A stretch of DNA of 41,977 bases from Candidatus Omnitrophota bacterium (lineage in GTDB: Bacteria > Omnitrophota > Gorgyraeia > M55B152), in contig JAGYNU010000003.1 of assembly GCA_018399975.1 (NCBI GenBank), positions 1-41,977 of the forward strand. The letters run 5' to 3'. The translations under genes were made by a program, and so were the position numbers. The notes below the pieces were generated by a model. It saw only the letters and a program-made list of their open reading frames with translations, searched no databases and was not told the DNA's origin. Below are positions 18,120-25,489 of this stretch, piece by piece (position 1 is the first letter of the stretch; each line of letters begins with the position of its first letter).

Positions 18120-18290
18120 TTAAATTCTACCTGCCTTTGTAGAAAGCCATGTTCCGTTAAATAAAAAAGCAAAGTATTTTACGGGAGACACCTTTAAAGG
18201 AGTGGATGTGCTTGTCCTGTAAGGATTTCAATCTCTTATAGGGTGAAACCGTAGAGCTTTACTCTTTTAAAGAAAGCATTTAACGATATA
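18120..18290 (+). other. Hairpin-rich intergenic segment, possible structured RNA
   Basis: Downstream of the PP-loop gene the 326-base gap is non-coding. Besides the repeated element it holds several consecutive small stems: CACC/GGAGTG around 18189-18206, TCCT-GTA-AGGA around 18215-18225, and CTCT...AGAG enclosing GGTGAAACC (about 18232-18256). I could not fit it to any riboswitch consensus I know. One strand contains a string resembling a type I CRISPR repeat, but it occurs once only. Structured RNA is an inference from the stems. Confidence 0.3.
18131..18185 (+). repeat. Repeated 21-nt element, copy 1, with downstream hairpin
   Basis: CTGCCTTTGTAGAAAGCCATG (18131-18151) matches 19865-19885 at 18 of 21 positions, all differences being C/T transitions. 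TTCTAC (18125-18130) and GTAGAA (18139-18144) can pair around part of it. A second stem, CCGTTAAAT with ATTTTACGG (about 18154-18185, one mismatch), follows directly. Function unknown. Confidence 0.5.
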
Positions 18291-18343
18291 TATAGACAGA
18301 TAAATTTAAATATTGTTGTTTATAAGCTATAATTAACTTTTTA

Positions 18344-18384
18344 TTGACATTAATTTATATTCTGTTATATTGATAACAGAATAT
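18344..18384 (+). promoter_or_regulatory. Promoter with overlapping 12-bp palindrome (Rex-like operator)
   Basis: TTGACA (18344-18349) and TATATT (18366-18371) with a 16-bp spacer form a good promoter about 60 bases before the FAD oxidoreductase. A perfect 12-bp inverted repeat (18357-18368 and 18373-18384, four-base centre) covers the -10 box. Its core, CTGTTAT-ATTG-ATAACAG, resembles the clostridial Rex site TTGTTAA-N4-TTAACAA. Rex represses NADH-consuming genes until NADH rises, which fits the gene downstream. Binding by Rex is an inference. Confidence 0.6.
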
Positions 18385-18431
18385 GATTATTTAATAATAT
18401 TTGCTTTATTTTTATGATTTAGGAGGTAAAA

Positions 18432-19772
18432 ATGAAGGATACTGATGTATTAATTATTGGTGGAGGCCCGGCAGGAATAGTTAGTGCTTCTACAGTTAAA
18501 CAATATTATCCAGATAAAAGGATAATTTTGATGAAAAGTATTAGAGAGGGTTGTATCCCTTGTGGGATTCCTTATATGTTTTCAAGTTTAAAAGACCCGG
18601 ATGAAGATAAATTAGGCACTGATTCTTTAGAAAAAAAAGGTATTGAAGTTGTTATAGATAAAGCTTTAAAAATAGATAGGGAAAATAAAGTAGTTGAAGC
18701 CGAAAATAATAAATATAGTTATGAGAAATTAATACTTGCTATTGGTTCTTCTCCTATAGTTCCTCCTATCCCGGGCATTGATAAAGAAGGCATTTATTCT
18801 ATATATAAAGATTTGAATTATTTAAGAAATGTTGTAAAAGATGTAAAAAGTAGTAAAGATATTCTTATAATGGGGGGAGGTTTTATTGGGGTAGAATTCG
18901 CAGATGAAATTTCTAATATTGAAGGTATAAATGTTTATTTAGTAGAAATGTTGCCTAATTTGCTTTTAAATTCGTTTGACCATGAATTTTCTGATTTAGT
19001 AGAAGAAAAATTAAAAGCTAAAGGTGTTAATATAATAACTAATGACAAGATTATAGAATTTTTAGGAAAAAAACGTGTAGATAAAGTCAAGTTAGCCAGT
19101 GGTAGAGAATTATCTGTCGATAGGGTTATTTTAGGTATAGGAGCAAAACCAAATGTTAGTTTAGCTGTTAAAGCAGACCTTGATTTAGGAAGGTGCAGTG
19201 GGATATTAGTTGATGAATATATGAGAACTAATGACCCGGATATTTTTGCTGTGGGAGATTGTTCTTGTAAAAGAGAATTTTTTACACGCAAGGCTACACC
19301 TGTAATGCTTGCATCTACTGCTACTGCAGAAGCAAGAATTGCAGGGGCAAATTTATATAAAATAAAAGTTGTTAGAGAACATAAAGGTACTATTGCTATT
19401 TATTCGACTTATATTGATGGTTTAGTTTTAGGTTCTGCGGGCCTTACAGAGCATAATGCCCGAATTGGAGGTTTTGAGATTGAGGTAGGATTCGTCGAAG
19501 GCGTGGATAAACATCCTTCTACTCTTCCTGGTGTTAGTAAAGCTAAAGTTAAATTAGTTTTTTCAAAACAAGCAGGAATTTTATTAGGAGGACAGGTAAG
19601 TTGTGGAATGGCTTGTGCTCAGCTTATAAATATGGTGGGCCTTGCTATACAAAAGAGGATGTCGTTTGTAGAATTGGAAACTTTGCAGGTAGCAACTCAT
19701 CCTTATCTTACAAGTTCGCCTACAAAATATCCTGTAGTTTTAGCTGCCCAGAAGATTTCAAAAAATATGTAA
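18432..19772 (+). CDS. FAD-dependent pyridine nucleotide-disulfide oxidoreductase (CoA-disulfide reductase / NADH oxidase family)
   Basis: The N-terminal FAD loop is IIGGGPAGI (residues 8-16). The single active-site cysteine, C44 in CIPCGIPYMF, is the mark of the CoADR/Nox/Npx subfamily, whose members cycle through a cysteine sulfenic acid or mixed CoA disulfide and lack the CxxxxC redox pair. NAD(P)H binding is by IMGGGFIGVEFADE; the second FAD loop is IFAVGDCSCKREFF; the dimerisation domain fills the C-terminus. The 446 residues are full length. Substrates could be CoA disulfide, oxygen, peroxide or polysulfide. It has its own promoter with a palindromic operator, and AGGAGG six bases before the ATG. 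Downstream genes (OsmC, Mrp, Grx) suggest a thiol/redox neighbourhood. Confidence 0.85.
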   Translation: MKDTDVLIIGGGPAGIVSASTVKQYYPDKRIILMKSIREGCIPCGIPYMFSSLKDPDEDKLGTDSLEKKGIEVVIDKALKIDRENKVVEAENNKYSYEKLILAIGSSPIVPPIPGIDKEGIYSIYKDLNYLRNVVKDVKSSKDILIMGGGFIGVEFADEISNIEGINVYLVEMLPNLLLNSFDHEFSDLVEEKLKAKGVNIITNDKIIEFLGKKRVDKVKLASGRELSVDRVILGIGAKPNVSLAVKADLDLGRCSGILVDEYMRTNDPDIFAVGDCSCKREFFTRKATPVMLASTATAEARIAGANLYKIKVVREHKGTIAIYSTYIDGLVLGSAGLTEHNARIGGFEIEVGFVEGVDKHPSTLPGVSKAKVKLVFSKQAGILLGGQVSCGMACAQLINMVGLAIQKRMSFVELETLQVATHPYLTSSPTKYPVVLAAQKISKNM

Positions 19773-19864
19773 TATTACAATTACAAATGCAAATGACGAA
19801 GTTAGATATTGAGAATCCTTAAATAAGGAAACAATATACTGATTTCTTTTAGATAATATTTTAT

Positions 19865-19897
19865 CCGCCTTCGCAGAAAGCCATGGGTTTACCCGTG
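19865..19897 (+). repeat. Repeated 21-nt element, copy 2, with downstream hairpin
   Basis: CCGCCTTCGCAGAAAGCCATG (19865-19885) is the second copy of the element at 18131. It too runs into a stem: CATGGG (19882-19887) pairs with CCCGTG (19892-19897) around TTTA. It lies 92 bases after the FAD oxidoreductase stop and ends exactly where the DUF123 remnant begins. Confidence 0.5.
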
Positions 19898-19898
19898 A

Positions 19899-20138
19899 AA
19901 GAAATTTTGGCATATTGATTATTTACTTTTATCAAAAGATGTCAAGGTAGAAGAAATTTGGTTTAGTAATAAAAGCGAATGTCAAACAGTAGAAAGTTTT
20001 AATAAAAAAGGATATAGTTCTATATATAAATTTGGGAGTTCTGACTGTAGTTGTGTCAGCCATTTGTTTTTTATCCCGTCAGAAAGTTATTTTTTGACAG
20101 AATTTGTTAAAAATATTGCCCAATCAAAGGTTTATTAA
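19899..20138 (+). pseudogene. Remnant of a DUF123 (GIY-YIG-like, Uri superfamily) nuclease gene
   Basis: A 79-codon frame with no usable start codon follows a TGA at 19896-19898. It reads KKFWHIDYLLLSKDVKVEEI, then a middle region, then YKFGSSDCSCVSHLFFIP. The WHIDYLL motif and the FGSSDC-x-C-x-SHLF motif are the conserved C-terminal half of DUF123 proteins, which contain a GIY-YIG-like fold and are often fused to endonuclease III in archaea. The N-terminal half (the YVGSA-type portion) is absent and its place is taken by the 21-nt element and its hairpin. The remaining 433-base gap (19773-20205) holds nothing else that I can assign. Confidence 0.7.
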
Positions 20139-20205
20139 ATTAAAATAATCCTTTTATTTAAAATTTTGTTATATATGTTATAAGTTAGGGAGAGGATAAA
20201 TAAAA

Positions 20206-20643
20206 ATGAAAAATACCAAATTTATTTTTCAAGCGAGTGTAAAGTGGACAGAAAATAAAAAAGGTAATGTAAGTAGTCTTAACAAGCCGGATATTGAAAT
20301 TTCTACTCCTCCACAGTTTGAAGGATATGAGGGTTATTGGTCTCCTGAGGAATTGTTTCTTTCTTCTATTAATTCTTGTATTATGACTACATTTTTTTAT
20401 TTTGCTGATAAATTTTCTTTAGAATTTGTTTCATATCATAGTGAAATTGAAGGCGAAGTCTGTTTAGATAAAGGAAGCTTTGTTTTTTCACTTATAACTG
20501 TTCGGCCAATAGTTACTGTTAAAAATATTTATAAAAAAGAAAAGGTTCTTAAGACAATAGAAAAGAGTCATAAATATTGTCTTGTTTCTGCTTCTGTAAA
20601 ATCTGAGATTAAAATTGAGCCTAAAGTTAATATAGTTAAATAA
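20206..20643 (+). CDS. OsmC/Ohr family thiol peroxidase-like protein
   Basis: This is a 145-residue OsmC-fold protein. The reactive cysteine is C58 in FLSSINSCIMTTF at the start of the long central helix, and the partner is C125 in SHKYCLVSAS; both are placed as in OsmC/Ohr enzymes that reduce organic hydroperoxides. SPEELFLSSINSC is the recognisable core. In anaerobes such proteins may also work on sulfur transfer. A ribosome site AGGGAGAGG precedes the ATG. It sits between the NADH oxidase-type gene and the Fe-S ATPase cluster, consistent with oxidative defence, but it appears to be its own unit. Confidence 0.85.
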   Translation: MKNTKFIFQASVKWTENKKGNVSSLNKPDIEISTPPQFEGYEGYWSPEELFLSSINSCIMTTFFYFADKFSLEFVSYHSEIEGEVCLDKGSFVFSLITVRPIVTVKNIYKKEKVLKTIEKSHKYCLVSASVKSEIKIEPKVNIVK

Positions 20644-20712
20644 AAGTTTAATAGTAGTAGAAAATTTTGATAACTATTGCATTAAAAATAGCTTGTTAGT
20701 TTAATAATTTAT

Positions 20713-20741
20713 TTGACATATTCAAGAAAAAGTGGTAACTT
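20713..20741 (+). promoter_or_regulatory. Candidate promoter of the Mrp-led redox cluster
   Basis: TTGACA (20713-20718), 17-bp spacer and TAACTT (20736-20741) preceded by TGG (extended -10) give a good sigma70-type match. The leader to the Mrp gene would be about 165 bases. It contains AATGAAAA and TTTTCATT capable of long-range pairing. No known riboswitch was recognised. Confidence 0.45.
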
Positions 20742-20911
20742 AAATGGCAATGAAAATCATTTCCAATAAAGAATAGTAAAATATTTTTTGTAGTTTTCAT
20801 TTCCCCCAAAATAGTTTTTTATATTACAGTTCAAGGATTAATGTATTTAAATTAATTAAAGTTACTATTTAATTATTTTAATATTTTTAAACAAAAGAGT
20901 TAGGTGAAAAA

Positions 20912-21733
20912 ATGAATGAACAAGAAAGAAAAGAACAGGATAAACGGTTAAAAGAGCGTATATCTCGCATAAAATATAAGGTTATTGTCATAAGTGGAAA
21001 AGGTGGCGTTGGAAAGACTACGGTGGCAGTTAATTTAGCTTGTGGTTTAGCTAAAAAAAATAAACGGGTAGGTATCTTGGATGTCGATATTCATGGACCT
21101 AATATAGCTAAGATGTTGGGGATTGAAGATAAAAAACTTACAGGTGGTGAATTAGGTATTGAACCTATAAAAGTTTCGACTGGTTTAAAAGCTGTAAGCC
21201 TATCCTTTCTCTTAGAAAATAAGGACCGGCCTGTAATATGGAGAGGGCCTCTTAAAATGATTACTATAAAACAGTTTTTATCAGATGTTAATTGGGGCGA
21301 TCTCGATTATTTAATTATTGACTCTCCTCCTGGAACAGGTGATGAACCATTAAGCGTATGTCAGCTTATTCCGGATCTAAATGCAGCTATAGTAGTTACT
21401 ACTCCTCAAGATGTTGCTATTTTAGATTCAAGGAAAAGTATTTTATTTGCAAAAGAACTTAAAGTTCCTTTTATAGGTGTTATTGAAAATATGAGTGGAT
21501 TTATATGTCCGTATTGTAAGAAGGAAATAAATTTGTTTGGAATTGGCGGTGGGGAAAAATCAGCTAAAGATTTTAATGTGCCATTTTTAGGGAGAATCCC
21601 TATTGAAACCGAAATGGTAAAGCTTGGAGATATGGGACAGCCTTTTGTTAATTTTAGAGATAAAACACAAACAGCTAAAATTATAGATGATATATCAAAT
21701 AAAATTACAAATTTTGTAGAAAACAATGGATGA
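20912..21733 (+). CDS. mrp: Mrp/NBP35 family Fe-S cluster carrier ATPase
   Basis: The 273-residue protein has the deviant Walker [11 protein letters not shown] (GKGGVGKT at residues 29-36), [32 protein letters not shown] and the C-x2-C pair at residues 199 and 202 (ICPYCKK) that bridges a [4Fe-4S] cluster between two subunits. Mrp/NBP35 proteins hold and transfer clusters to target apoproteins in the cytosol. The gene heads a string of redox and Fe-S genes. Its last eight bases overlap the next small gene, implying translational coupling. The N-terminal DUF59 domain found in some Mrp proteins is absent. The ribosome site is weak. Confidence 0.92.
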   Translation: MNEQERKEQDKRLKERISRIKYKVIVISGKGGVGKTTVAVNLACGLAKKNKRVGILDVDIHGPNIAKMLGIEDKKLTGGELGIEPIKVSTGLKAVSLSFLLENKDRPVIWRGPLKMITIKQFLSDVNWGDLDYLIIDSPPGTGDEPLSVCQLIPDLNAAIVVTTPQDVAILDSRKSILFAKELKVPFIGVIENMSGFICPYCKKEINLFGIGGGEKSAKDFNVPFLGRIPIETEMVKLGDMGQPFVNFRDKTQTAKIIDDISNKITNFVENNG

Positions 21734-21929
21734 TAAAAAAATTTGCAAGTGGTATGATGTTTGTCCGATTAAAAGATTTTATGAATATGGTAAATTAGAT
21801 AAAAAGTGGGTTGAAGATTATTGTTGGAACAACTATCTTAAATGTGTGAGATATAAAATGGAAGAGAAGAATTTATATCATCCTGATAATATGTTGCCAG
21901 ATGGAACAATCGATGAAAATTTAAAATAA
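21726..21929 (+). CDS. Four-cysteine miniprotein coupled to Mrp, 67 residues
   Basis: The gene overlaps the Mrp gene by eight bases. Its 67 residues contain cysteines at 7, 13, 33 and 40 (pattern C-x5-C-x19-C-x6-C) with many aromatic residues between them ([23 protein letters not shown]), and a conserved-looking tail [12 protein letters not shown]. Similar short proteins occur in other anaerobes as I recall, but I know of no assigned function. Four cysteines with no signal peptide suggest a [4Fe-4S] or zinc site. The tight coupling suggests a partner or client of the Mrp ATPase. This is inference from context. Confidence 0.8.
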   Translation: MDDKKICKWYDVCPIKRFYEYGKLDKKWVEDYCWNNYLKCVRYKMEEKNLYHPDNMLPDGTIDENLK

Positions 21930-21951
21930 GGAAAGTTTTTGAATTTTAACA

Positions 21952-22536
21952 ATGATTAAGTGGATTGAAGATTTTGTTCATTTTGGAAAAGTAAAAGAAG
22001 AACATAAAGATTTTTTAGTTTTAATGTTCTATGCAAATTTTTCGCATGGTGCAAAACGTGCTTTAAGTGAGATTGAAAGATTTAGCAAGGAAAACAAAGA
22101 AGTGCCTATTTATATTGTAGACGTTGAAAAAATTAAAGGCATACATAAACAGTTTGAAGTTGAGAATGTTCCTATAGTGTTATTACTTCGTGAGTCAAAA
22201 GTAATAAGACGTATAAAGGGTGTTGAAAGTGCGCAGTTCTATGCACGTGTCATTCTTGGAATACATCCATCTAAATATAAAAAAGAAGGACAAAAGGTTT
22301 TTCATAGAGTAGTTGTATATAGCGGCCCAGGGTGTCCTGCTTGTGGAGCTGCTAAAGCATATTTACGGAAACGAGGAATTAATTTTAGAACAGTGGATAT
22401 ATCTCGTGACCAAAGAGCAGCTGAAAGATTAGTTAAACGTAGTGGACAAATGGCAGTGCCACAAATTGATATAGATGGTCATCTAATAGTAGGATTTGAT
22501 AAGGTAAAAATCGATAGGTTTTTATCAATTAAATAA
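21952..22536 (+). CDS. Thioredoxin-fold / glutaredoxin two-domain protein
   Basis: Residues 1-110 have a thioredoxin outline (FLVLMFYANFSHGAKRALSE, then VDVEKIKGIHKQFEVENVPIVLLLRES with the cis-proline after V), but where CGPC should be there is SHGAK, so the first domain has no redox cysteines. Residues 120-194 are a glutaredoxin with the active site GPGCPACGAAKAYL (C128-P-A-C131), then MAVPQIDIDGHLIVGFD with the cis-Pro motif. Such a double fold recalls protein disulfide oxidoreductases of anaerobes with one site lost. It likely reduces disulfides or handles a cluster or selenium for neighbours. It follows the four-cysteine gene by 22 bases. The start ATG lacks a strong ribosome site. Confidence 0.82.
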   Translation: MIKWIEDFVHFGKVKEEHKDFLVLMFYANFSHGAKRALSEIERFSKENKEVPIYIVDVEKIKGIHKQFEVENVPIVLLLRESKVIRRIKGVESAQFYARVILGIHPSKYKKEGQKVFHRVVVYSGPGCPACGAAKAYLRKRGINFRTVDISRDQRAAERLVKRSGQMAVPQIDIDGHLIVGFDKVKIDRFLSIK

Positions 22537-22561
22537 AAGATGTTAAACAATTATTTTTTAT

Positions 22562-22584
22562 TTTGATAAAAAGTAATTATCAAA
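22562..22584 (+). promoter_or_regulatory. 8-bp inverted repeat before the GroES ribosome site
   Basis: TTTGATAA (22562-22569) and TTATCAAA (22577-22584) flank a seven-base loop; the right arm runs into the AAAGGAGG site of groES. It could be an operator or a hairpin that affects ribosome access. It is not a CIRCE element, whose TTAGCACTC arms are absent. Confidence 0.35.
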
Positions 22585-22596
22585 GGAGGTAGTAAA

Positions 22597-22881
22597 ATGG
22601 AATTAAAACCAGTAAACGGTCGTATATTAGTAAAACCTTTAGAGGCAAAAGAAAGAACTTCGGGAGGTATATATCTTCCGGATACCGCTAAAGAAAAGCT
22701 TCAAGAAGGTATAGTTAAAGCAGTAGCAGAAGATGCAACTGACGAAGTTGCAGTTGAAGACCATGTGATCTATAAAGAATTTGTAGGAACAGAAGTCAAA
22801 ATAGAAGGTGAAAATTATATTTTGCTTACCGAAGATGATTTGCTGGCAAAACATGAAGAAGTGAATAAGATTCCAGAATAG
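22597..22881 (+). CDS. groES: Co-chaperonin GroES
   Basis: The 94 residues contain LKPVNGRILVKPLEAKERTS at the start, the mobile loop TSGGIYLPDTAKEKLQEG, which contacts GroEL, and ILLTEDDLLA at the end. The length is normal for the seven-membered lid of the GroEL chamber. AAAGGAGG lies close to the ATG. The usual groEL neighbour is not here; the next gene is a small unknown, so GroEL must be encoded elsewhere. Position inside a redox cluster is unusual. Confidence 0.92.
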   Translation: MELKPVNGRILVKPLEAKERTSGGIYLPDTAKEKLQEGIVKAVAEDATDEVAVEDHVIYKEFVGTEVKIEGENYILLTEDDLLAKHEEVNKIPE

Positions 22882-22954
22882 AAATTCAGGGAAGATTTGT
22901 CTATATAGGTAAGAAAGATTATTATCGTTTAAGATAAAAAAAGAGGGTTTTAGA

Positions 22955-23212
22955 ATGATTAAAGTTAAAGAAGAAAATGAAGGTAAGTTTTTAGTCATAA
23001 TAGGGGAAAAAAATACTGAAACAGAATATAATGTAGAAGTAGATGATGAATACTATCAAAAATTGACTGAAGGTAGAATAACTAAACAAGAATTAATAAA
23101 AAAGTCTTTCCAGTTTCTACTGGAGAGGGAATCTAAAGAATCAATTTTTTCAAGTTTTAATTTAAGAATTATTAAAAGTTATTTTCCTGAATACGAACAA
23201 GTGATAAAATGA
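22955..23212 (+). CDS. Small conserved-looking protein, 85 residues
   Basis: The sequence begins MIKVKEENEGKFLVIIGEKN and ends SFNLRIIKSYFPEYEQVIK. Two or three beta strands seem to precede a helix (KQELIKKSFQFLLERESKESIF). The FLLERE...I-S-F-L-I-YFPEYE pattern recurs, to my memory, in short unannotated proteins of anaerobic bacteria, but I cannot name a family. There are no cysteines or catalytic motifs. It lies 19 bases ahead of the ferredoxin and is probably in the same transcript. Confidence 0.65.
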   Translation: MIKVKEENEGKFLVIIGEKNTETEYNVEVDDEYYQKLTEGRITKQELIKKSFQFLLERESKESIFSSFNLRIIKSYFPEYEQVIK

Positions 23213-23231
23213 ATCTTTATAGATATAAAAT

Positions 23232-23555
23232 ATGTTGAGTGTAGATAAAGAAAAGTGTATAGGATGCAAGATTTGCCTTAATGTTTGTCCTGTAAAAGCA
23301 GTTTCGATGAATAAAGATAAAGCTGAAATTGATAACGATAAATGTATAGATTGTAGTAAATGTATACAGTTTTGTCCTAAAGATGCCATTTATTCTACGA
23401 CGGAGTCATTTTCTTTTAATTCTAATCAAATGTTTCCTGCTTACGGATTTGGTATGAGAAGAAAACAAGGTAGAGGTTTAGGCCGAGGTATGGGCAGGGG
23501 GTTAGGTAGAGGTTCTCAAGATGGGAGAGGGCGAGGCCGTGGTAGAGGTATATAA
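23232..23555 (+). CDS. 2[4Fe-4S] ferredoxin with Arg/Gly-rich tail
   Basis: Residues 1-60 are a classical bacterial ferredoxin: C-x2-C-x2-C-x3-C-P twice, in KCIGCKICLNVCPVKA and KCIDCSKCIQFCPKDA. The last 40 residues are almost only Gly, Arg and a few others (GRGLGRGMGRGLGRG, then RGRGRGRGI). Such tails occur on small proteins next to MinD-type ferredoxin ATPases and NifB/NifX-like proteins in anaerobes. The basic, flexible end may mediate docking or nucleic-acid contact. The double ferredoxin ATPase follows after 18 bases, so this is a likely electron or cluster partner. Confidence 0.85.
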   Translation: MLSVDKEKCIGCKICLNVCPVKAVSMNKDKAEIDNDKCIDCSKCIQFCPKDAIYSTTESFSFNSNQMFPAYGFGMRRKQGRGLGRGMGRGLGRGSQDGRGRGRGRGI

Positions 23556-23573
23556 AGATAGAAAGATAAAATA

Positions 23574-25433
23574 ATGATTAAAGAGTCAAAGCAAATAAAG
23601 ATTGCAGTTTCCAGTGGAAAAGGAGGAACGGGGAAAACTTTTGTAGCTACTAATTTGGCAAAGGTATTATCTAAAAAATACAGGCAGGTTTGTTACTTAG
23701 ATTGTGACGTAGAAGAACCTAATGGACATTTATTTCTTAATCCTGTTATAAAAAACCAAGAAGAAGTTACTTTAATTGCTCCTATGGGAATAGATGAAGA
23801 AAAGTGTACTTTATGTGGTGAATGTGCAGAGGTTTGTAAGTATAATGCTATAGCAATAGTTAATAAAAAAGTGTTGATATTTAAAGAGTTATGCCATGTA
23901 TGTGGAGCATGTGAAATTGTGTGTCCGGTTAATGCTATTGTTGAAAAAAAAAGGAAAATTGGTATTATAAAAGAAGGAATAAATGAAGGGATAAAGATAT
24001 ATTATGCTCTTTTAGAAACGGCCGAAGGGGGAATGTCTCCCAGGTTAGTAGCAAAAGTAAAAGAATATTTAGGGGAAGGGATTAATATTTTAGATTCTCC
24101 TCCAGGAACAAGTTGCCCAGTGGTAGAAACAGTTAGAGATATGGATTTATGTATTTTAGTTACCGATCCTACTCCTTTTGGGGTAAATGACTTAAAACTC
24201 TCTGTTGATATGGTTAGGGATACAGGTCAAGAACCAGTGATTTTAGTAAATAGAGCAGAATATAAGAATAATGATTTAAAAGATTATTGCTTAAAAGAAC
24301 AACTGGATATTATTGGAGAAATACCAGACGAGCGAAAGATAGCTGAAAGTTATTCACAGGGACAGTTGGCGGTAGAACAGTTTCCTGAAATAAAGAAAAT
24401 ATTTGATAAATTAGCTGATAGAATATTAGTTTTAGCTAAACAGCAGAGAAGAATACCAGAGTTAGTAAAAAGAAAAAACTATTTGTCTGACAAGAAGATT
24501 CCTGAAGAAACAAAAAAATATGATAATTTAGATATTACGAAACCTAAAGAATTAGTGGTTATTAGTGGCAAAGGAGGAACTGGGAAAACTTCTTTAACTG
24601 CATGTTTTACTGCTTTAGCAAAACCGACTGTAATTTCGGATTGTGATGTTGATGCAGCAGATTTATATTTGGTTTTATCTCCGCAAGTAAAAGAAAAAGG
24701 GTTTTTTAGTGGAGGAGTTGAAGTTGATATAAAGCAAGATTTATGTGTCCAATGTGGAGATTGTGAACAAGCTTGTAGGTTTTCGGCTATTAAGGAATAT
24801 GAAGGAGGTGGGAAAAAGCAATATGTAATTGATAAATTAGCTTGCGAAGGATGTGGCACATGCGAATTGGTGTGTGAATATGATGCTATTGAATCTAAAC
24901 CTTCTATAAATGGTGAATGGTTTATATCTGAAACTCGGAATGGGCCAATGAGTCATGCAAAGTTAGGGATAGCAGAAGAAAATTCTGGTAAGTTGGTTAC
25001 TCTAGTTCGTGAAAAAGCAGCTTTGCTTTCAAAACAAAATAAAATAAGTGAAGTTATTATAGATGGAGCTCCGGGGACAGGATGCCCGGTGATATCTTCT
25101 ATTACAGGAGCTGATTATGCTTTAGCAGTTACTGAGCCTACTGTATCGGGTGTGCATGATTTAGAAAGAGTTTTGCAAGTTATTGACCATTTTAAAATTA
25201 AATCTGGTATTGTGGTGAACAAATATGATTTAAATAAAGGATTAACACAAAAAATAAAAGAATTAGCAAAACAATATAATTCAGAATTTATAGGAGTAAT
25301 ACCTTATGGAAAGGAGGTTACAGAAGCACAGATGCAGAAATTATCAGTTGTGGAGTATACAGATACTCCTTTAACAAAAAGCATAAAGGATATTTGGGAA
25401 AAGATAAGTGTACACTGGAAACAAAAAGTTTAA
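23574..25433 (+). CDS. Tandem-fused MinD-superfamily ATPase with inserted ferredoxin domains
   Basis: At 619 residues this is two COG1149-type units in one chain. Unit 1 has SSGKGGTGKTF (P-loop lysine K21), a 2[4Fe-4S] insert (KCTLCGECAEVCKYNAI and LCHVCGACEIVCPVNAI) and DSPPGTSCPV. Unit 2 begins near residue 325 with VISGKGGTGKTS, a second ferredoxin insert (LCVQCGDCEQACRFSAI and CEGCGTCELVCEYDAI) and DGAPGTGCPV. In most genomes the two halves are neighbouring genes of about 290 residues each, working as a pair. Here they are joined, and no stop or frameshift intervenes. Predicted: two ATP sites and four [4Fe-4S] clusters. Role probably cluster assembly or ATP-gated electron transfer. Confidence 0.9.
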   Translation: MIKESKQIKIAVSSGKGGTGKTFVATNLAKVLSKKYRQVCYLDCDVEEPNGHLFLNPVIKNQEEVTLIAPMGIDEEKCTLCGECAEVCKYNAIAIVNKKVLIFKELCHVCGACEIVCPVNAIVEKKRKIGIIKEGINEGIKIYYALLETAEGGMSPRLVAKVKEYLGEGINILDSPPGTSCPVVETVRDMDLCILVTDPTPFGVNDLKLSVDMVRDTGQEPVILVNRAEYKNNDLKDYCLKEQLDIIGEIPDERKIAESYSQGQLAVEQFPEIKKIFDKLADRILVLAKQQRRIPELVKRKNYLSDKKIPEETKKYDNLDITKPKELVVISGKGGTGKTSLTACFTALAKPTVISDCDVDAADLYLVLSPQVKEKGFFSGGVEVDIKQDLCVQCGDCEQACRFSAIKEYEGGGKKQYVIDKLACEGCGTCELVCEYDAIESKPSINGEWFISETRNGPMSHAKLGIAEENSGKLVTLVREKAALLSKQNKISEVIIDGAPGTGCPVISSITGADYALAVTEPTVSGVHDLERVLQVIDHFKIKSGIVVNKYDLNKGLTQKIKELAKQYNSEFIGVIPYGKEVTEAQMQKLSVVEYTDTPLTKSIKDIWEKISVHWKQKV

Positions 25434-25489
25434 TAATAATGTTTTTAAATTTGTATATTTTAAATTATAATTAAATAAGGGGTGATGTC

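Noticed and set aside
18220-18250. String GGATTTCAATCTCTTATAGGG resembling a CRISPR repeat
   Set aside because: It occurs once, with no spaced copies and no cas genes nearby.
20736-20777. Ten-codon frame starting near 20743 (MAMKIISNKE) as a leader peptide
   Set aside because: No ribosome site and no amino-acid bias that would suit attenuation.
22540-22596. CIRCE heat-shock element before groES
   Set aside because: The arms are TTTGATAA/TTATCAAA, not TTAGCACTC/GAGTGCTAA.
23162-23389. Minus-strand frame over the ferredoxin start
   Set aside because: Antisense of the cysteine motifs, no start signal, no recognised domain.
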